Assembly: GCF_001484685.1 (NCBI RefSeq)
Contig: NZ_CP012200.1
Span: forward strand, 1,110,321 to 1,174,320
DNA from: Thermococcus sp. 2319x1
GTDB taxonomy: Archaea > Methanobacteriota_B > Thermococci > Thermococcales > Thermococcaceae
Reading direction: 5' to 3'
Length of the DNA: 64,000 bases
Shown: positions 41,966-51,408 of the stretch, piece after piece
How the letters are laid out: every line of letters begins with the position of its first letter
Numbering within the stretch: position 1 is the first letter of the stretch
Made by a program: the position numbers and the translations under genes
The notes under the pieces: generated by a model
What the model saw: the letters and a program-made list of their open reading frames with translations, nothing else
Told to the model about the DNA's origin: nothing
The model's database searches: none

Positions 41966-42525
41966 ATTTTCCCCTCTGCATAAAGTTTATGATAGGCTTT
42001 CAAAAGGGCATCCCTTACCCTCTTTGGCCCGTATCTTCTCACCGCGCTTTTTAATCCTTCGGAATAAACCCTTTTAACTATTAAATCAACATCGGGAGAA
42101 TCTTTTAGGCTGTTTTCTACATAGAGCTTTGCTACCTCCTCTGGATCCCTGTAGTTCAGCCCCTTAAGCCATTTTAAGGGGATTCCGCTTTCGAACTTCT
42201 TTATTACCTCAAACTCAATCACCGTAACCTCGTCATCTCCATGGAGTTCCCCGTATATCTTGCTCAATGCACCTACTAGCTCTTTGACATCCTTAAACCC
42301 GTCTTTTTTTGCGTCTTGATTTGTAAGCTCCTTAACCTTTTTCTTCTCCACCTTTGTGATTTTTACCTTTGCAACGGCCGTGTCGCTTGGTGTTATTACA
42401 AGGTAAACTTCACTTCCAGGTTTTGCCCCATACTCTCCAAATCTAATCGTGGTTGTCTTTTTTCCGCTTAGTATCTTGGACTTGTATGAATTATCTATCA
42501 GCAGGAACTTCCTTATTTGAACCAT
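41962..42525 (-). CDS. ASCH domain protein
   Basis: This 187-residue protein has an N-terminal ASCH/PUA-like beta-barrel ([22 protein letters not shown], then [21 protein letters not shown]), a fold usually involved in RNA or nucleoside binding. A helical C-terminal extension of about 70 residues follows. It overlaps the HAD gene upstream by 35 nt and converges on the Lrp gene. The function is unknown. Confidence 0.8.
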   Translation of the reverse strand: MVQIRKFLLIDNSYKSKILSGKKTTTIRFGEYGAKPGSEVYLVITPSDTAVAKVKITKVEKKKVKELTNQDAKKDGFKDVKELVGALSKIYGELHGDDEVTVIEFEVIKKFESGIPLKWLKGLNYRDPEEVAKLYVENSLKDSPDVDLIVKRVYSEGLKSAVRRYGPKRVRDALLKAYHKLYAEGKI

Positions 42526-43210
42526 CCTTGAGCACCTCTAAAATCTCCGGAAGCTCTAAGAGGTCGTTTATTTTGAAATCAGCGTACTCCTCATATTCAA
42601 GCTCCCTGTTTGCGTATTTGCCATAGCGGAACCATACGGTATGCATTCCTACCCTCTTTGCCCCATAGATGTCTGAATAAAGCCTGTCTCCTACCATCAA
42701 TGCCTCTTCCGGAGAGACTTCAAATATCTTAAGGGCTTTCTGGTATATTTTCGGATGTGGCTTTTTCACCCCCTCAAAGTCCGAAATTATCATATGCTCA
42801 AAGAAGTCATCTAGGTCAAGCCTCAGAACCTTCTCCCACTGCTTTATTGGATTGCCATCGGTTATGATGCCCAGTCGATAGCCCATTTCCCTGAGTTTGA
42901 TGAGGGTTTTTCTTGCGTGCTTGACTTCCCTTATGTGGGCAAATTTGGTGTTGTGGTAGGCTATAACCCCGGCGGCAACCCATTTCGGATTGTACTTTAG
43001 ATCGAGCCTCCTGAGGAGGTAATCAAAGTGATGAGGGAAATTGCTTCCGTATTCGTTTATGAGCTCCAAAAGTTCGTTATAGGCGGTGTCAAAATCAACA
43101 GGCATTCCGTGCTGAATCATGTTTTCTATGGCGTTTTTTCTGGCAAGCTCAGCTAAACGAGACGTGTCAACAAGGGTGTCATCGAGATCAAAAAACACTA
43201 CCCTTATCAT
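42491..43210 (-). CDS. HAD-superfamily phosphatase (TIGR02253-like)
   Basis: This 239-residue hydrolase has motif [11 protein letters not shown] (nucleophile Asp), motif II IITDGN, motif III lysine in [14 protein letters not shown] and motif [13 protein letters not shown] helical cap (about 20-90) is of the C1 type. ATG 43210 has GGGGGTTGG upstream; 43222 is the longer alternative. It is probably cotranscribed with the ASCH gene. The substrate is unknown. Confidence 0.88.
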   Translation of the reverse strand: MIRVVFFDLDDTLVDTSRLAELARKNAIENMIQHGMPVDFDTAYNELLELINEYGSNFPHHFDYLLRRLDLKYNPKWVAAGVIAYHNTKFAHIREVKHARKTLIKLREMGYRLGIITDGNPIKQWEKVLRLDLDDFFEHMIISDFEGVKKPHPKIYQKALKIFEVSPEEALMVGDRLYSDIYGAKRVGMHTVWFRYGKYANRELEYEEYADFKINDLLELPEILEVLKDGSNKEVPADR

Positions 43211-43243
43211 TCCAACCCCCAATCAAGTAAAAGGTTAAAGTAT

Positions 43244-43636
43244 TTAACTTTTCCCTATGTCGAGATAAAAGGACTTCATCCTTCGCTTTTCCTCTCTTAG
43301 CTTTCTAAAGTATTCATCCTCTCGAACGAGCTCATCAAGAAGGTCTTCAAGCTTCCACGTTAGGGACGTGGGGGTGGTGGTTGCAAAGATCGGGCTAATT
43401 CCTTGAGAGCGGACTGTTTTGATAACCCTCTTTACGTCTTCATTTGAGAGGTTGTGCATTATGATGAACTTCCTCCAGTGCCAGTTGCCGCTTCCTTGGA
43501 AAGTGGGGGCCTTTGCCACAACTTCCTCCACAACCCAATCTTTGCAGTATTCCGGAACCTCATAAATGTCGAACTCACTTAAGATTTCTCTCACCCTGGA
43601 AACTTCATCCTGCTCAAACCCTATTAAGAGTATCAT
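43244..43636 (-). CDS. DUF3783-like protein
   Basis: This 130-residue protein starts MILLIGFEQDEVSRVREIL and has GISPIFATTTPTSLTWKLEDLLDELVREDEYFR, the pattern of DUF3783. These proteins are small, widespread in archaea and uncharacterised. It lies 10 nt after the sirtuin gene and is likely in one operon with it. Confidence 0.65.
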   Translation of the reverse strand: MILLIGFEQDEVSRVREILSEFDIYEVPEYCKDWVVEEVVAKAPTFQGSGNWHWRKFIIMHNLSNEDVKRVIKTVRSQGISPIFATTTPTSLTWKLEDLLDELVREDEYFRKLREEKRRMKSFYLDIGKS

Positions 43637-43645
43637 AGCACCACC

Positions 43646-44413
43646 TTAACAGCCTTTATCTTTTAAACACCTTTTAACCTTTGCCAAAAGATGCTCCATT
43701 ATTTCTCCAGCAGGTCCTTTTAGGAAAATATCGGCTATAGGGGTTATGCCGCTTTCCTTTGGGTTGATCTCTATCACATAACCTCCGTTCTCTTTTACAA
43801 TGTAAGGGACATACGCCGCAGGAAAAACCTGACCACTCGTCCCGATAACCAGGCAAACGTCAGCCCTTTCGGCAAGCTTAAAGGCCTTTTGAAGGGCTTC
43901 TTGAGGGAGAGGTTCCCCAAACCAGACAACATCCGGCCTTAAGAGGGAACCGCATTTCGGACATTTGAGTAAGCCCTCTTCTTCCAAGAACTCCTCAAGT
44001 TTTTCTGATTCAAGAAGATTTTCCCTATAAGCACAGCTGGTGCACTTAACCCGATAAATGTTCCCATGAAGCTCTACAACGTTTTTGTTTCCGGCTTCTC
44101 TGTGGAGGTTGTCAATGTTCTGAGTTATGACAGCCTTTAAAAGACCCATTCTTTCAAGCTCTGCCAGTGCCAAGTGGCCCCTGTTGGGCTTTGCTCCCTT
44201 CATAAGCTTCATTCTCATCCTGTAGAACTCCCATACAAGTCTGGGATTTCTTCTAAACGCCTCCGGGGTAGCTACCTCCTCCACTCTATACTTCTCCCAC
44301 AGACCGTTTTTGTCTCTAAAGGTTGGTATTCCGCTTTCTGCGCTTATTCCAGCTCCGGTAAAAGCTATTAAAAATCGGGAGTGGGCTATCAACTTAGCCG
44401 CTTCTTCCATCAT
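43646..44413 (-). CDS. cobB: Sir2-family NAD-dependent protein deacylase
   Basis: This 255-residue sirtuin has [20 protein letters not shown] (about 20-39), [11 protein letters not shown], the catalytic His in ELHGN, and zinc cysteines CTSC and CPKCG. Residues Tyr64 and Arg67 (FYRMR) form the YxxR pair of class III sirtuins, so desuccinylase or demalonylase activity besides deacetylation is likely. It may act on Alba or metabolic enzymes. It is divergent from glyA. Confidence 0.93.
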   Translation of the reverse strand: MMEEAAKLIAHSRFLIAFTGAGISAESGIPTFRDKNGLWEKYRVEEVATPEAFRRNPRLVWEFYRMRMKLMKGAKPNRGHLALAELERMGLLKAVITQNIDNLHREAGNKNVVELHGNIYRVKCTSCAYRENLLESEKLEEFLEEEGLLKCPKCGSLLRPDVVWFGEPLPQEALQKAFKLAERADVCLVIGTSGQVFPAAYVPYIVKENGGYVIEINPKESGITPIADIFLKGPAGEIMEHLLAKVKRCLKDKGC

Positions 44414-44467
44414 AGGACATCGCTTTCTAATTCCCCCCTGAAATTTTTAAAGGTATTCTAACGGCAA

Positions 44468-44490
44468 GATTTAAATTACATGGATGTAAA
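44468..44490 (+). promoter_or_regulatory. glyA promoter with overlapping palindrome
   Basis: TATA tttaaatta at 44470-44478 overlaps the palindrome ttacat-gg-atgtaa at 44476-44489. Transcription would start near 44498, with GGGGTGAT before ATG 44524. A dimeric repressor here would compete with TBP. The half-site tac(a)...tgta resembles that near 35958 but with different spacing. Confidence 0.5.
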
Positions 44491-44523
44491 ATATCACATG
44501 CAAGAAAGCACCGGGGTGATACC

Positions 44524-45801
44524 ATGAGCTACCAGATGTATAGAGACAAGGTTTTGGAATTTGTTGAGATGCACGAAAAGTGGAGGGCATCAACTATAAA
44601 CCTGATTGCAAGTGAAAACGTGACTTCCCCAAGCGTTACAAGGGCTGTGGCAAGCGGTTTTATGCACAAATACGCCGAAGGATGGCCAAGGCAAAGGTAT
44701 TATCAGGGATGTAAGTACGTCGATGAAGTTGAGCTCATAGGAGTTGACCTCTTCTGCAAGCTCTTCAAGAGCGATTTCGCGGATCTAAGACCAATTTCCG
44801 GAACTAACGCAAATCAAGCCGCGTTCTTTGGACTAACAAACGCCGGAGACAAAGCTATTGTTCTTCATACTTCCCACGGTGGGCACATAAGCCACATGCC
44901 CTTTGGAGCAGCTGGTATGAGAGGATTGGAGGTTCATACATGGCCTTTTGATAACGAAGAATTCAACATCGATGTCGACAAGGCAGCCCAGATGATTAGA
45001 GAGCTCGAGCCCAAGATAGTTGTCTTCGGTGGTTCATTGTTCCCGTTCCCACACCCGGTTAAGGAGCTCGCCCCAGTGGCCAAAGAGGTTGGCGCTTACG
45101 TAATGTATGACGCAGCCCACGTTTTGGGATTAATAGCGGGAGGAAAGTTCCAGGACCCACTTAGAGAAGGAGCCGATGTCGTAACTTCCTCAACCCACAA
45201 GACCTTCCCGGGCCCACAGGGTGGTGTAATACTCTACAAGGACCTCGGGGAAGACACGGCAAAACTGCAATGGGCAATCTTCCCAGGTGTTCTAAGCAAC
45301 CACCACCTACACCACATGGCTGGAAAAGTCATTACCGCTGCGGAGATGCTCGAATTTGGTAAAGCCTACGCTGAGCAGATCGTAAAGAACGCAAAAGCCC
45401 TCGCCGAGGCTCTTGCAGAGGAAGGATTCAAGGTCATTGGAGAGGACAAGGGCTACACGGAGAGCCACCAGGTTATCGTGGATGTAAGTGAGCTCCACGA
45501 AGCTGGAGGAGGATGGGCTGCTCCTCTTTTGGAAGAGGCGGGCATAATCCTCAACAAGAACCTCCTCCCATGGGATCCACTTGAGAAGGTCAACACCCCA
45601 AGCGGTCTAAGAATCGGTGTGCAGGAGATGACAAGAGTTGGCATGATGGAAGACGACATGAAAGAGATAGCAAGGTTCATGAGAAGAGTCCTTCTTGACA
45701 AAGAGGATCCAAAGAAGGTAGAGAAGGAAGTATTCGAGTTCAGGAAGCAGTTCCAGAAGGTCTACTACTCCTTCGACTACGGTCTGCCGATGAAAGAGTG
45801 A
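44524..45801 (+). CDS. glyA: Serine hydroxymethyltransferase
   Basis: This 425-residue PLP enzyme interconverts serine and glycine with a pterin one-carbon carrier (in Thermococcales a methanopterin-type coenzyme). Conserved blocks are LIASENVTSPSV, YAEGWPRQRYYQGC, the PLP-binding lysine in VVTSSTHKTFPGPQGG (about residue 229) and SGLRIGVQEMTRVGM. Length is normal for archaeal forms. Pterin-synthesis genes at 20-22 kb would supply its cofactor. Confidence 0.96.
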   Translation: MSYQMYRDKVLEFVEMHEKWRASTINLIASENVTSPSVTRAVASGFMHKYAEGWPRQRYYQGCKYVDEVELIGVDLFCKLFKSDFADLRPISGTNANQAAFFGLTNAGDKAIVLHTSHGGHISHMPFGAAGMRGLEVHTWPFDNEEFNIDVDKAAQMIRELEPKIVVFGGSLFPFPHPVKELAPVAKEVGAYVMYDAAHVLGLIAGGKFQDPLREGADVVTSSTHKTFPGPQGGVILYKDLGEDTAKLQWAIFPGVLSNHHLHHMAGKVITAAEMLEFGKAYAEQIVKNAKALAEALAEEGFKVIGEDKGYTESHQVIVDVSELHEAGGGWAAPLLEEAGIILNKNLLPWDPLEKVNTPSGLRIGVQEMTRVGMMEDDMKEIARFMRRVLLDKEDPKKVEKEVFEFRKQFQKVYYSFDYGLPMKE

Positions 45802-45851
45802 TTTCTCCTTTTTGCCTTTTCTTTATAAAAGGCCTTTTAAAAAGAAAAAAT

Positions 45852-47120
45852 CTAGAGTTTCGCCCGTTCAAACTCTTCCTTTTTGCCTAAAGGCTTTGTG
45901 GCATCTATACCCCATTTAGCAGTGAAGCCCTTCTCCCCGGAGGGGTCAAGAGAGCTTCCCCTTGCGTTAGGAATCACAACCAGGTCCTTATCCGCCTGAA
46001 ATCTCGTGGCCACTGCCCATTCTATCTCTTTATCGTCGTAAATGTTAATGTCCTCATCGACCACTATCACGTGCTTTAGGCTCGGATGTCCAGCAAAAGC
46101 CGCCAAAATAGCATTTTTTCCATCTCCATCGTGCTGCTTTGTTATACTCACAACTGCGTGGAGCCACATGCAACCTCCTTCCGTTAATCTTACACCGTGA
46201 ACCTTTGGAACCACCTGCTTAACGCTCTTGTATATCTGCGGCTCCTTGGGAAGTCCCATGAGCATGTAGTGCTCATATCCGCTGGAAAGCAGTGCGTGGA
46301 AAATTGGCCTCTCAACATGGTACATCTTCTCAAAAACCACAACGGGCTGCTCCCTTACTATGTCGTATGTCCCAGTTATATCAACAAAGGGCCCCTCCTT
46401 GTCAAGCTCTGGCAAAATTTTTGCCTCGAAGACAAATTCACTCTCGATGGGAACCGGGATACCGTTAATGTTCACGACTTCCAAGGGCTTTCCAAATGCA
46501 ATCTCACTCATAGATGACGCAATGCTGAGCTCACTAACTCCATAAGGCGGGCTTGTCGCTGCCGCTAGGAGGATATGTATTGGATTGCCGATGATTATTC
46601 TAACATCAAGCTCTTCACCGTGTTCTGCCTTATCCTTCCACATTGCATACAAATGCCTTGGGACTAATCTAACTGTCCCGGTTTTTTCATCTCTCACCAT
46701 TGTTCTGTGATATGAAAGGTTTACAAATCCATTCTCGTCCTTTGCTATGTAGATTGCCGAGGTAAAGTACTGCCCCCCATCCCTTGGAAAGTAATGCGGA
46801 ACCGGCAACTCTTTGAGGGAGAAATCCTTCGTGGAGTTCTTGAAAAATTCAGCGGTTTTTGCCTCTTTATAGGGTTTGGGATTCTCCATAGCTTCCATTA
46901 TGAAATGAACAAGCTCCTCTCTTTTTATGCCGAGGTACCTTGCTATTCTCTCCCGCGTGCTCCATATGTTGCCTGCAACTTCCCATCCATCCACATCTTT
47001 AAACAGAACGGGCTTAGTTTTATGCTGAAGGAGATAGCTCGTTATCTCAAACTTTTTGCTAACAGGCTTATCAACGATGATAAGCTCGTCCTGAAATTGG
47101 TTTAGTATCTCGCGTATCAT
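45852..47120 (-). CDS. UbiD-family (prenylated FMN) decarboxylase
   Basis: This 422-residue protein has the UbiD patterns [31 protein letters not shown] and [17 protein letters not shown], the E..R..E active-site region, and [13 protein letters not shown]. In archaea with the modified mevalonate pathway a UbiD homologue decarboxylates trans-anhydromevalonate phosphate. That role is plausible here because HMG-CoA reductase is in the same window and Thermococcales need an isoprenoid route, but it is inference. ATG 47120 follows GGTGGTG. Confidence 0.85.
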   Translation of the reverse strand: MIREILNQFQDELIIVDKPVSKKFEITSYLLQHKTKPVLFKDVDGWEVAGNIWSTRERIARYLGIKREELVHFIMEAMENPKPYKEAKTAEFFKNSTKDFSLKELPVPHYFPRDGGQYFTSAIYIAKDENGFVNLSYHRTMVRDEKTGTVRLVPRHLYAMWKDKAEHGEELDVRIIIGNPIHILLAAATSPPYGVSELSIASSMSEIAFGKPLEVVNINGIPVPIESEFVFEAKILPELDKEGPFVDITGTYDIVREQPVVVFEKMYHVERPIFHALLSSGYEHYMLMGLPKEPQIYKSVKQVVPKVHGVRLTEGGCMWLHAVVSITKQHDGDGKNAILAAFAGHPSLKHVIVVDEDINIYDDKEIEWAVATRFQADKDLVVIPNARGSSLDPSGEKGFTAKWGIDATKPLGKKEEFERAKL

Positions 47121-47262
47121 GACACCACCCATTCAAACTCTGCTTGTACCGTGATAAACTTTTTGGAGGCTTTCATTTTTTCGTTTTTCTTTATTGAATA
47201 TTTTTCAAAATGAGAGGGAAAGGGCTATAAAGGAGAAACTCCAAAAATTTCTTTTGAGTTGT

Positions 47263-48627
47263 ATGACGACCGTGGTATTGAGAATCCCGGATAAATCTGC
47301 ACTGGTGTATATTGAGAAGGCCGACCCTAAGATATACTTTATGGTATATGAGGAGCTAACTTACCGAAAAAGTTTCGGCAAATGGGAGAAGCCTGAGAGC
47401 CTATACGACCCTCACACAAAGTCCTTTCCCGTAGGGTTAATTCCCCGTGTAAAGCAGCTTTTGAACTCAAAAGGATACAGGGTTAGGGTAATCGATGAAA
47501 GAAAAATTGAAGGAGTGGAGATAAACGCAACATGGAATGAGCAGTATAAGTTAAGGAAATACCAAGAAAAAACCGTTAAAAAAGCATTGAAATCCGGCAT
47601 GGGAGTCTTAGCGTTACCCGTGGGGAGCGGAAAAACAATAATAGGGCTGAGAATTGTCTACGAGCTTAACCTGTCAGCCCTCATTGTTGTGCACACAAAG
47701 GAACTTCTTTATCAGTGGGCCGAGAATATAAGGCGAGTTCTCGGAATCGAGCCCGGACTTGTGGGGGATAATAGCTGGATAGAAAAGCCAATAACGGTGG
47801 CTATGATACAGACGCTTCTTTCCAGAGGGGCTGATAAGCTCCAGCTCCCATATGCGGTGGTTGTGTTTGATGAATGCCACAGGACTTCTGCCGCAGAAAA
47901 GTTCTACGAACTTGGGATAAGCCTCCCCCAGAGATTTAGATTTGGCCTCTCTGCAACCCCATGGAGGAGAATTAAAGGAGAAGAGCTAAAGATAGAAGGG
48001 GCGATAGGGCCAATAATCTATGAAGTTAAAGCCGAAGACCTGATAAAAGAAAAGTTCTTGGCAAAGCCAAGGTTTAAAGTAATTGAATACGAATCCTCCA
48101 TGCCCCCGTTAGCGGATCGCTACAAGGAACTTTATGAAGAAATAATCATGGAAAACGAGGAGAGAAACAAGGCGATAGTTGAGACTGCATACAAGCTTGC
48201 GAAACAGGGCCATCGTGTCTTAATAGACGTCAAAAGGATTGAACACGGAAAGATTCTTGTGGAGATGCTTAAAAAGAAGGGCTTAAACGCTGAGTTCTTG
48301 AGCTCTCAGAGTCCAAACAGGTGGGAGATTTTTGAAAAGTTCAAAAATGGCGAGATCAACGTTTTGGTCTCTACGCTATTGAAAGAAGGGGTAGATATCC
48401 CAGAAATTTCCGCCATAATACTTGCGGGTGGAGGAAAAAGCGATATAATGACAATTCAGACAATAGGAAGGGCACTAAGACCCAAAGGCGGGGGCGGTGC
48501 TGTTATAGTTGACGTGAAAGATGAAGACCCACTGCTTTTTACTCACTTCATAGAGAGACAAAAAGCCTTGAGGCAGTACTATGGCAGATACTATGACAAG
48601 GAGCTTGAGAGGCTCATAGAGAAGTGA
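47263..48627 (+). CDS. XPB/Ssl2-like superfamily 2 DNA helicase
   Basis: This protein of about 454 residues has an N-terminal damage-recognition-like region (about 1-110). The helicase motifs are Q-like LRKYQEKTV, Walker A ALPVGSGKTI, VHTKELLYQW, DECH (VVFDECHRTS), GLSATPWR, STLLKEGVDIPE and QTIGRALRPKG. It resembles archaeal XPB, which pairs with Bax1 nuclease, though no bax1 gene follows here. ATG 47263 is chosen because a TATA-like ctataaa at 47226-47232 precedes it; a TTG at 47194 would add 23 residues. Confidence 0.87.
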   Translation: MTTVVLRIPDKSALVYIEKADPKIYFMVYEELTYRKSFGKWEKPESLYDPHTKSFPVGLIPRVKQLLNSKGYRVRVIDERKIEGVEINATWNEQYKLRKYQEKTVKKALKSGMGVLALPVGSGKTIIGLRIVYELNLSALIVVHTKELLYQWAENIRRVLGIEPGLVGDNSWIEKPITVAMIQTLLSRGADKLQLPYAVVVFDECHRTSAAEKFYELGISLPQRFRFGLSATPWRRIKGEELKIEGAIGPIIYEVKAEDLIKEKFLAKPRFKVIEYESSMPPLADRYKELYEEIIMENEERNKAIVETAYKLAKQGHRVLIDVKRIEHGKILVEMLKKKGLNAEFLSSQSPNRWEIFEKFKNGEINVLVSTLLKEGVDIPEISAIILAGGGKSDIMTIQTIGRALRPKGGGGAVIVDVKDEDPLLFTHFIERQKALRQYYGRYYDKELERLIEK

Positions 48628-49414
48628 ACCAGTCTTCAAAAATGCTCGCTGTTATTAAGTGTTGGGCAAACCTCTCAAAGAATTCTCTTTTTGCCTTTTC
48701 AACTGCATAAGGATCTTTTTCGAAGGATATTCCCTCATACTTAACTTCCCACAGGACGAGGTTTTCTGGAGGGGCAGGAGGGAGCTTTTTATCAACTTCC
48801 TCTTCCAGCATTCTTTTCACTTCTTCCATTGAGAGAGCGCCAGAGGCGCAGAGCTTGAGAGCCGTTATAATCCTTCTCACCATTTCCCAGAGAAAACTTT
48901 CCCCCTCAATTTCAACCGCAATTACATTTCCCCTTAGGAGTATCTCAACCCTGTCTATCTTTCTTACAGGGTTTTTATCCTCCTCAAGCTTGGCAAAGTT
49001 TGAGAAGTCATGAACCCCCACAAAAATCTCGGCACAGGATTTCATTTTCTCAATATCAAACCCCTCATTGAGGAGGTAGTACCTATACACCTTTCCTTTG
49101 CTCCAGAATCTTGGATGGAAATCCTCCGGAACCGGTGCCCTCCCTAAAACCCAAACATCCTTCAAATGGTGATTCAAAATTCTCGGAGACGTTAGCTCAG
49201 GCTTGGAAGTGTTAAACGCAACAACGTTTCCAAAGGCAGAAACCCCTCTGTCGGTTCTTGAAGCCCCCTTAAAGTTGGCATCTTTGGGGTTTTCAATTAT
49301 TCCGAGCTTAGTTAATACTCCAATTATCTCGCCTTCCACTGTTCTTAAGTTGGGCTGCCTTTGAAAGCCGTAAAATCTTCTTCCATCGTAGGCAATTTTC
49401 AAGGCTACCCTCAT
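48614..49414 (-). CDS. truA: tRNA pseudouridine synthase A
   Basis: This 266-residue enzyme makes pseudouridine at positions 38-40 of the tRNA anticodon arm. It starts MRVALKIAYDGRRFYGFQRQ and has the catalytic Asp55 in SRTDRGVSA, then FHPRFWSKGKVYRYY and FLWEMVRRI. It is convergent with the helicase gene, overlapping by 14 nt. Confidence 0.95.
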   Translation of the reverse strand: MRVALKIAYDGRRFYGFQRQPNLRTVEGEIIGVLTKLGIIENPKDANFKGASRTDRGVSAFGNVVAFNTSKPELTSPRILNHHLKDVWVLGRAPVPEDFHPRFWSKGKVYRYYLLNEGFDIEKMKSCAEIFVGVHDFSNFAKLEEDKNPVRKIDRVEILLRGNVIAVEIEGESFLWEMVRRIITALKLCASGALSMEEVKRMLEEEVDKKLPPAPPENLVLWEVKYEGISFEKDPYAVEKAKREFFERFAQHLITASIFEDWFTSL

Positions 49415-49590
49415 GGTTGGAAATTTGAGCGGGGCTATAAAAGGGTTGTCCGCCTTATTCTCTTTACAAATATCAAAGTTAATACGCCAATGTATTCGAC
49501 CTTGTTCCGGAATGTTTTTGGAAATGTGACAACAAAAACAGGATAAAAGCTAAAACCCCTACTCCTTACAAGAAAATTGGGGGTGATAAA

Positions 49591-49692
49591 ATGGTGACTG
49601 AGATCGATGTAGAGACCATGGAGTGCTTAATCAACTTTGAGATTATGTTTACATTTGCAAAGAAATTTCTCCGAGAAGGGAGGCCTTTTTGA
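49591..49692 (+). CDS. Small 33-residue protein of unknown function
   Basis: A very good ribosome site (GGGGGTGATAAA) precedes ATG 49591, and 33 codons follow (MVTEIDVETMECLINFEIMF, ending REGRPF). A TATA-like ggataaaagc lies about 50 bp upstream. It stands alone in the gap between truA and pheT on the opposite strand. There is no recognisable family. Confidence 0.5.
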   Translation: MVTEIDVETMECLINFEIMFTFAKKFLREGRPF

Positions 49693-49719
49693 ACCCTTTT
49701 TAAGGGAAAGGGAAGAAAA

Positions 49720-51402
49720 TCAGAGAAAACTCCCCTTGTAGAAAGGCCTCAGGAAAATCTCAAATGCCGCTATCGGCATCTCTATTCCCCAGTTTTCAAG
49801 CACCTGTGGATGAATCTCCCCTATTATCCCAACGCTCTTCCCATCAACCACTATCTCCCCTACTCTGCCCGGAATGAAGGAGCCGTGTTCTATCTCTCTA
49901 AGCTCATATTCAGCATTGAGATGATGCATTAGGCTGTCGAGGATTTCTTTTGCTTCTGTGAAGGTTACTTTGGGATGGGCAAGGGCAACGGCAAGTTTGC
50001 TCTCGCTGACGGTCTTTGTTTCTCTGCTTTCGTCTATGAGGGTCACCTTGCCGACCTCAAAGATTTTCTGAGGATACTCCTCATGGGTGTTCTGGCTCAA
50101 AAACTCCATCAGGCTTGGAAGGAGCCATTTTCTCAACGCAGACCATTTTTGACTTATGGGATTCTCTATCTCCACTATTTCCTCCTCTGAAATGTTCATT
50201 TTGTCAAACTGGGCTTCCTTATTTGTGAGGTTGAATGTCATAACCTCTTGGAGGCCAAAGCCAACCATGAGGTCTCTCACGGCATTTTCAAACTCTATAA
50301 AATCGTCTCCCTTTCCTTGAACGGCAAGCCTTGGCTCCTCTGGAACAATGTTGTTGTAGCCGTATGCAATGAGGACGTCCTCCAAAACGTCTCTTGCATG
50401 CATTATGTCGTCTCTAAATGCCGGATACCTCAGCTTTGCCTTTCCATCAACGATCTCAACCTCATACATCATGCGCTCAAGCAGGTCTTTTATCTCCTCA
50501 TCGCTGAGCTCAACTCCCGCAAGTCTTTTGATGTAGTTTAGGTCAACCTCGAACTCCTTGGGAGTCAAGTCGGGGGTTTCTATCTCGAAATCCTTGTAGA
50601 CTACCTTAACGCTCCTTATTTTTCCGCCACGCTCAGCTAAGGCAGTTACAATTACATTCAAAGCAAGCATGATCCTGTTAAGATTCCATCCCGTGATGTC
50701 TATGAAGATGCTCTTTGTCTCTTCAGTGACCTTCCCATGGGTTTCGGAATTTATAACCGGGGGCATTGAGAGAACGTTTCCTTCCCTGTCAACAAGCAAT
50801 GGATAATAGGGCTTTCCTTTAATCAAGTGGCCGTATTCCTTCCCCTTCTCGTGCTGCTCGAGAATCTCATCAGCACTCATTTCTCGGTCGCTGTTTAATG
50901 GAGTAAATCTTATTTTATCCGGTTCAACAGCCTTGTAATAGAAAGGAGGCTTGAGCTTATCGAAGTCGAACGTCCCTATGGCAACTTCTCTTCTCCTCCT
51001 TCCGAAGGTGAGCGCCACTTTCTCCTGAAGCTGGATTATCTGTCTCAAGGCTTCCTCATCAAGTTCGAGATTCTCAACTATGGCATAAACCCCATAGGGC
51101 CTTATATCTTTCAATTTTTCATCAACATAGACAACAACATCGCTTTTTTCGATTTTATATTTCGGCAATCCCCTTGCCATTCCAAGGGCCCATTTTACCT
51201 GTCTCGCTATTCCCTCGGCACTCCATAAGTCGGGTCTGTTGGTATCTTTGGCATCTGCTTTGAAGTATATTTTACCTTCGTGCTCCCAAACATCGTCAAG
51301 CTCGCATTTTGCGTAGAGGAACAAGTCTTCCCACTCTTCGACCGTGAATTCTTTCCCAATTAATCTCTCCAGGTCATGCTTGGCAACGTCGAACTTCGGC
51401 AT
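49720..51402 (-). CDS. pheT: Phenylalanyl-tRNA synthetase beta subunit
   Basis: This 560-residue subunit of the archaeal/eukaryotic type starts MPKFDVAKHDLERLIG and has B3/B4 editing-domain features. A B5 domain follows (KEFEVDLNYIKRLAGVELSDEEI), then the catalytic-like domain (HARDVLEDVLIAYGYNNIV, ENPISQKWSALRKWLLPSL). It forms an alpha2-beta2 complex with PheS, encoded 6 nt upstream. Confidence 0.96.
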   Translation of the reverse strand: MPKFDVAKHDLERLIGKEFTVEEWEDLFLYAKCELDDVWEHEGKIYFKADAKDTNRPDLWSAEGIARQVKWALGMARGLPKYKIEKSDVVVYVDEKLKDIRPYGVYAIVENLELDEEALRQIIQLQEKVALTFGRRRREVAIGTFDFDKLKPPFYYKAVEPDKIRFTPLNSDREMSADEILEQHEKGKEYGHLIKGKPYYPLLVDREGNVLSMPPVINSETHGKVTEETKSIFIDITGWNLNRIMLALNVIVTALAERGGKIRSVKVVYKDFEIETPDLTPKEFEVDLNYIKRLAGVELSDEEIKDLLERMMYEVEIVDGKAKLRYPAFRDDIMHARDVLEDVLIAYGYNNIVPEEPRLAVQGKGDDFIEFENAVRDLMVGFGLQEVMTFNLTNKEAQFDKMNISEEEIVEIENPISQKWSALRKWLLPSLMEFLSQNTHEEYPQKIFEVGKVTLIDESRETKTVSESKLAVALAHPKVTFTEAKEILDSLMHHLNAEYELREIEHGSFIPGRVGEIVVDGKSVGIIGEIHPQVLENWGIEMPIAAFEIFLRPFYKGSFL

Positions 51403-51408
51403 CTTTCA

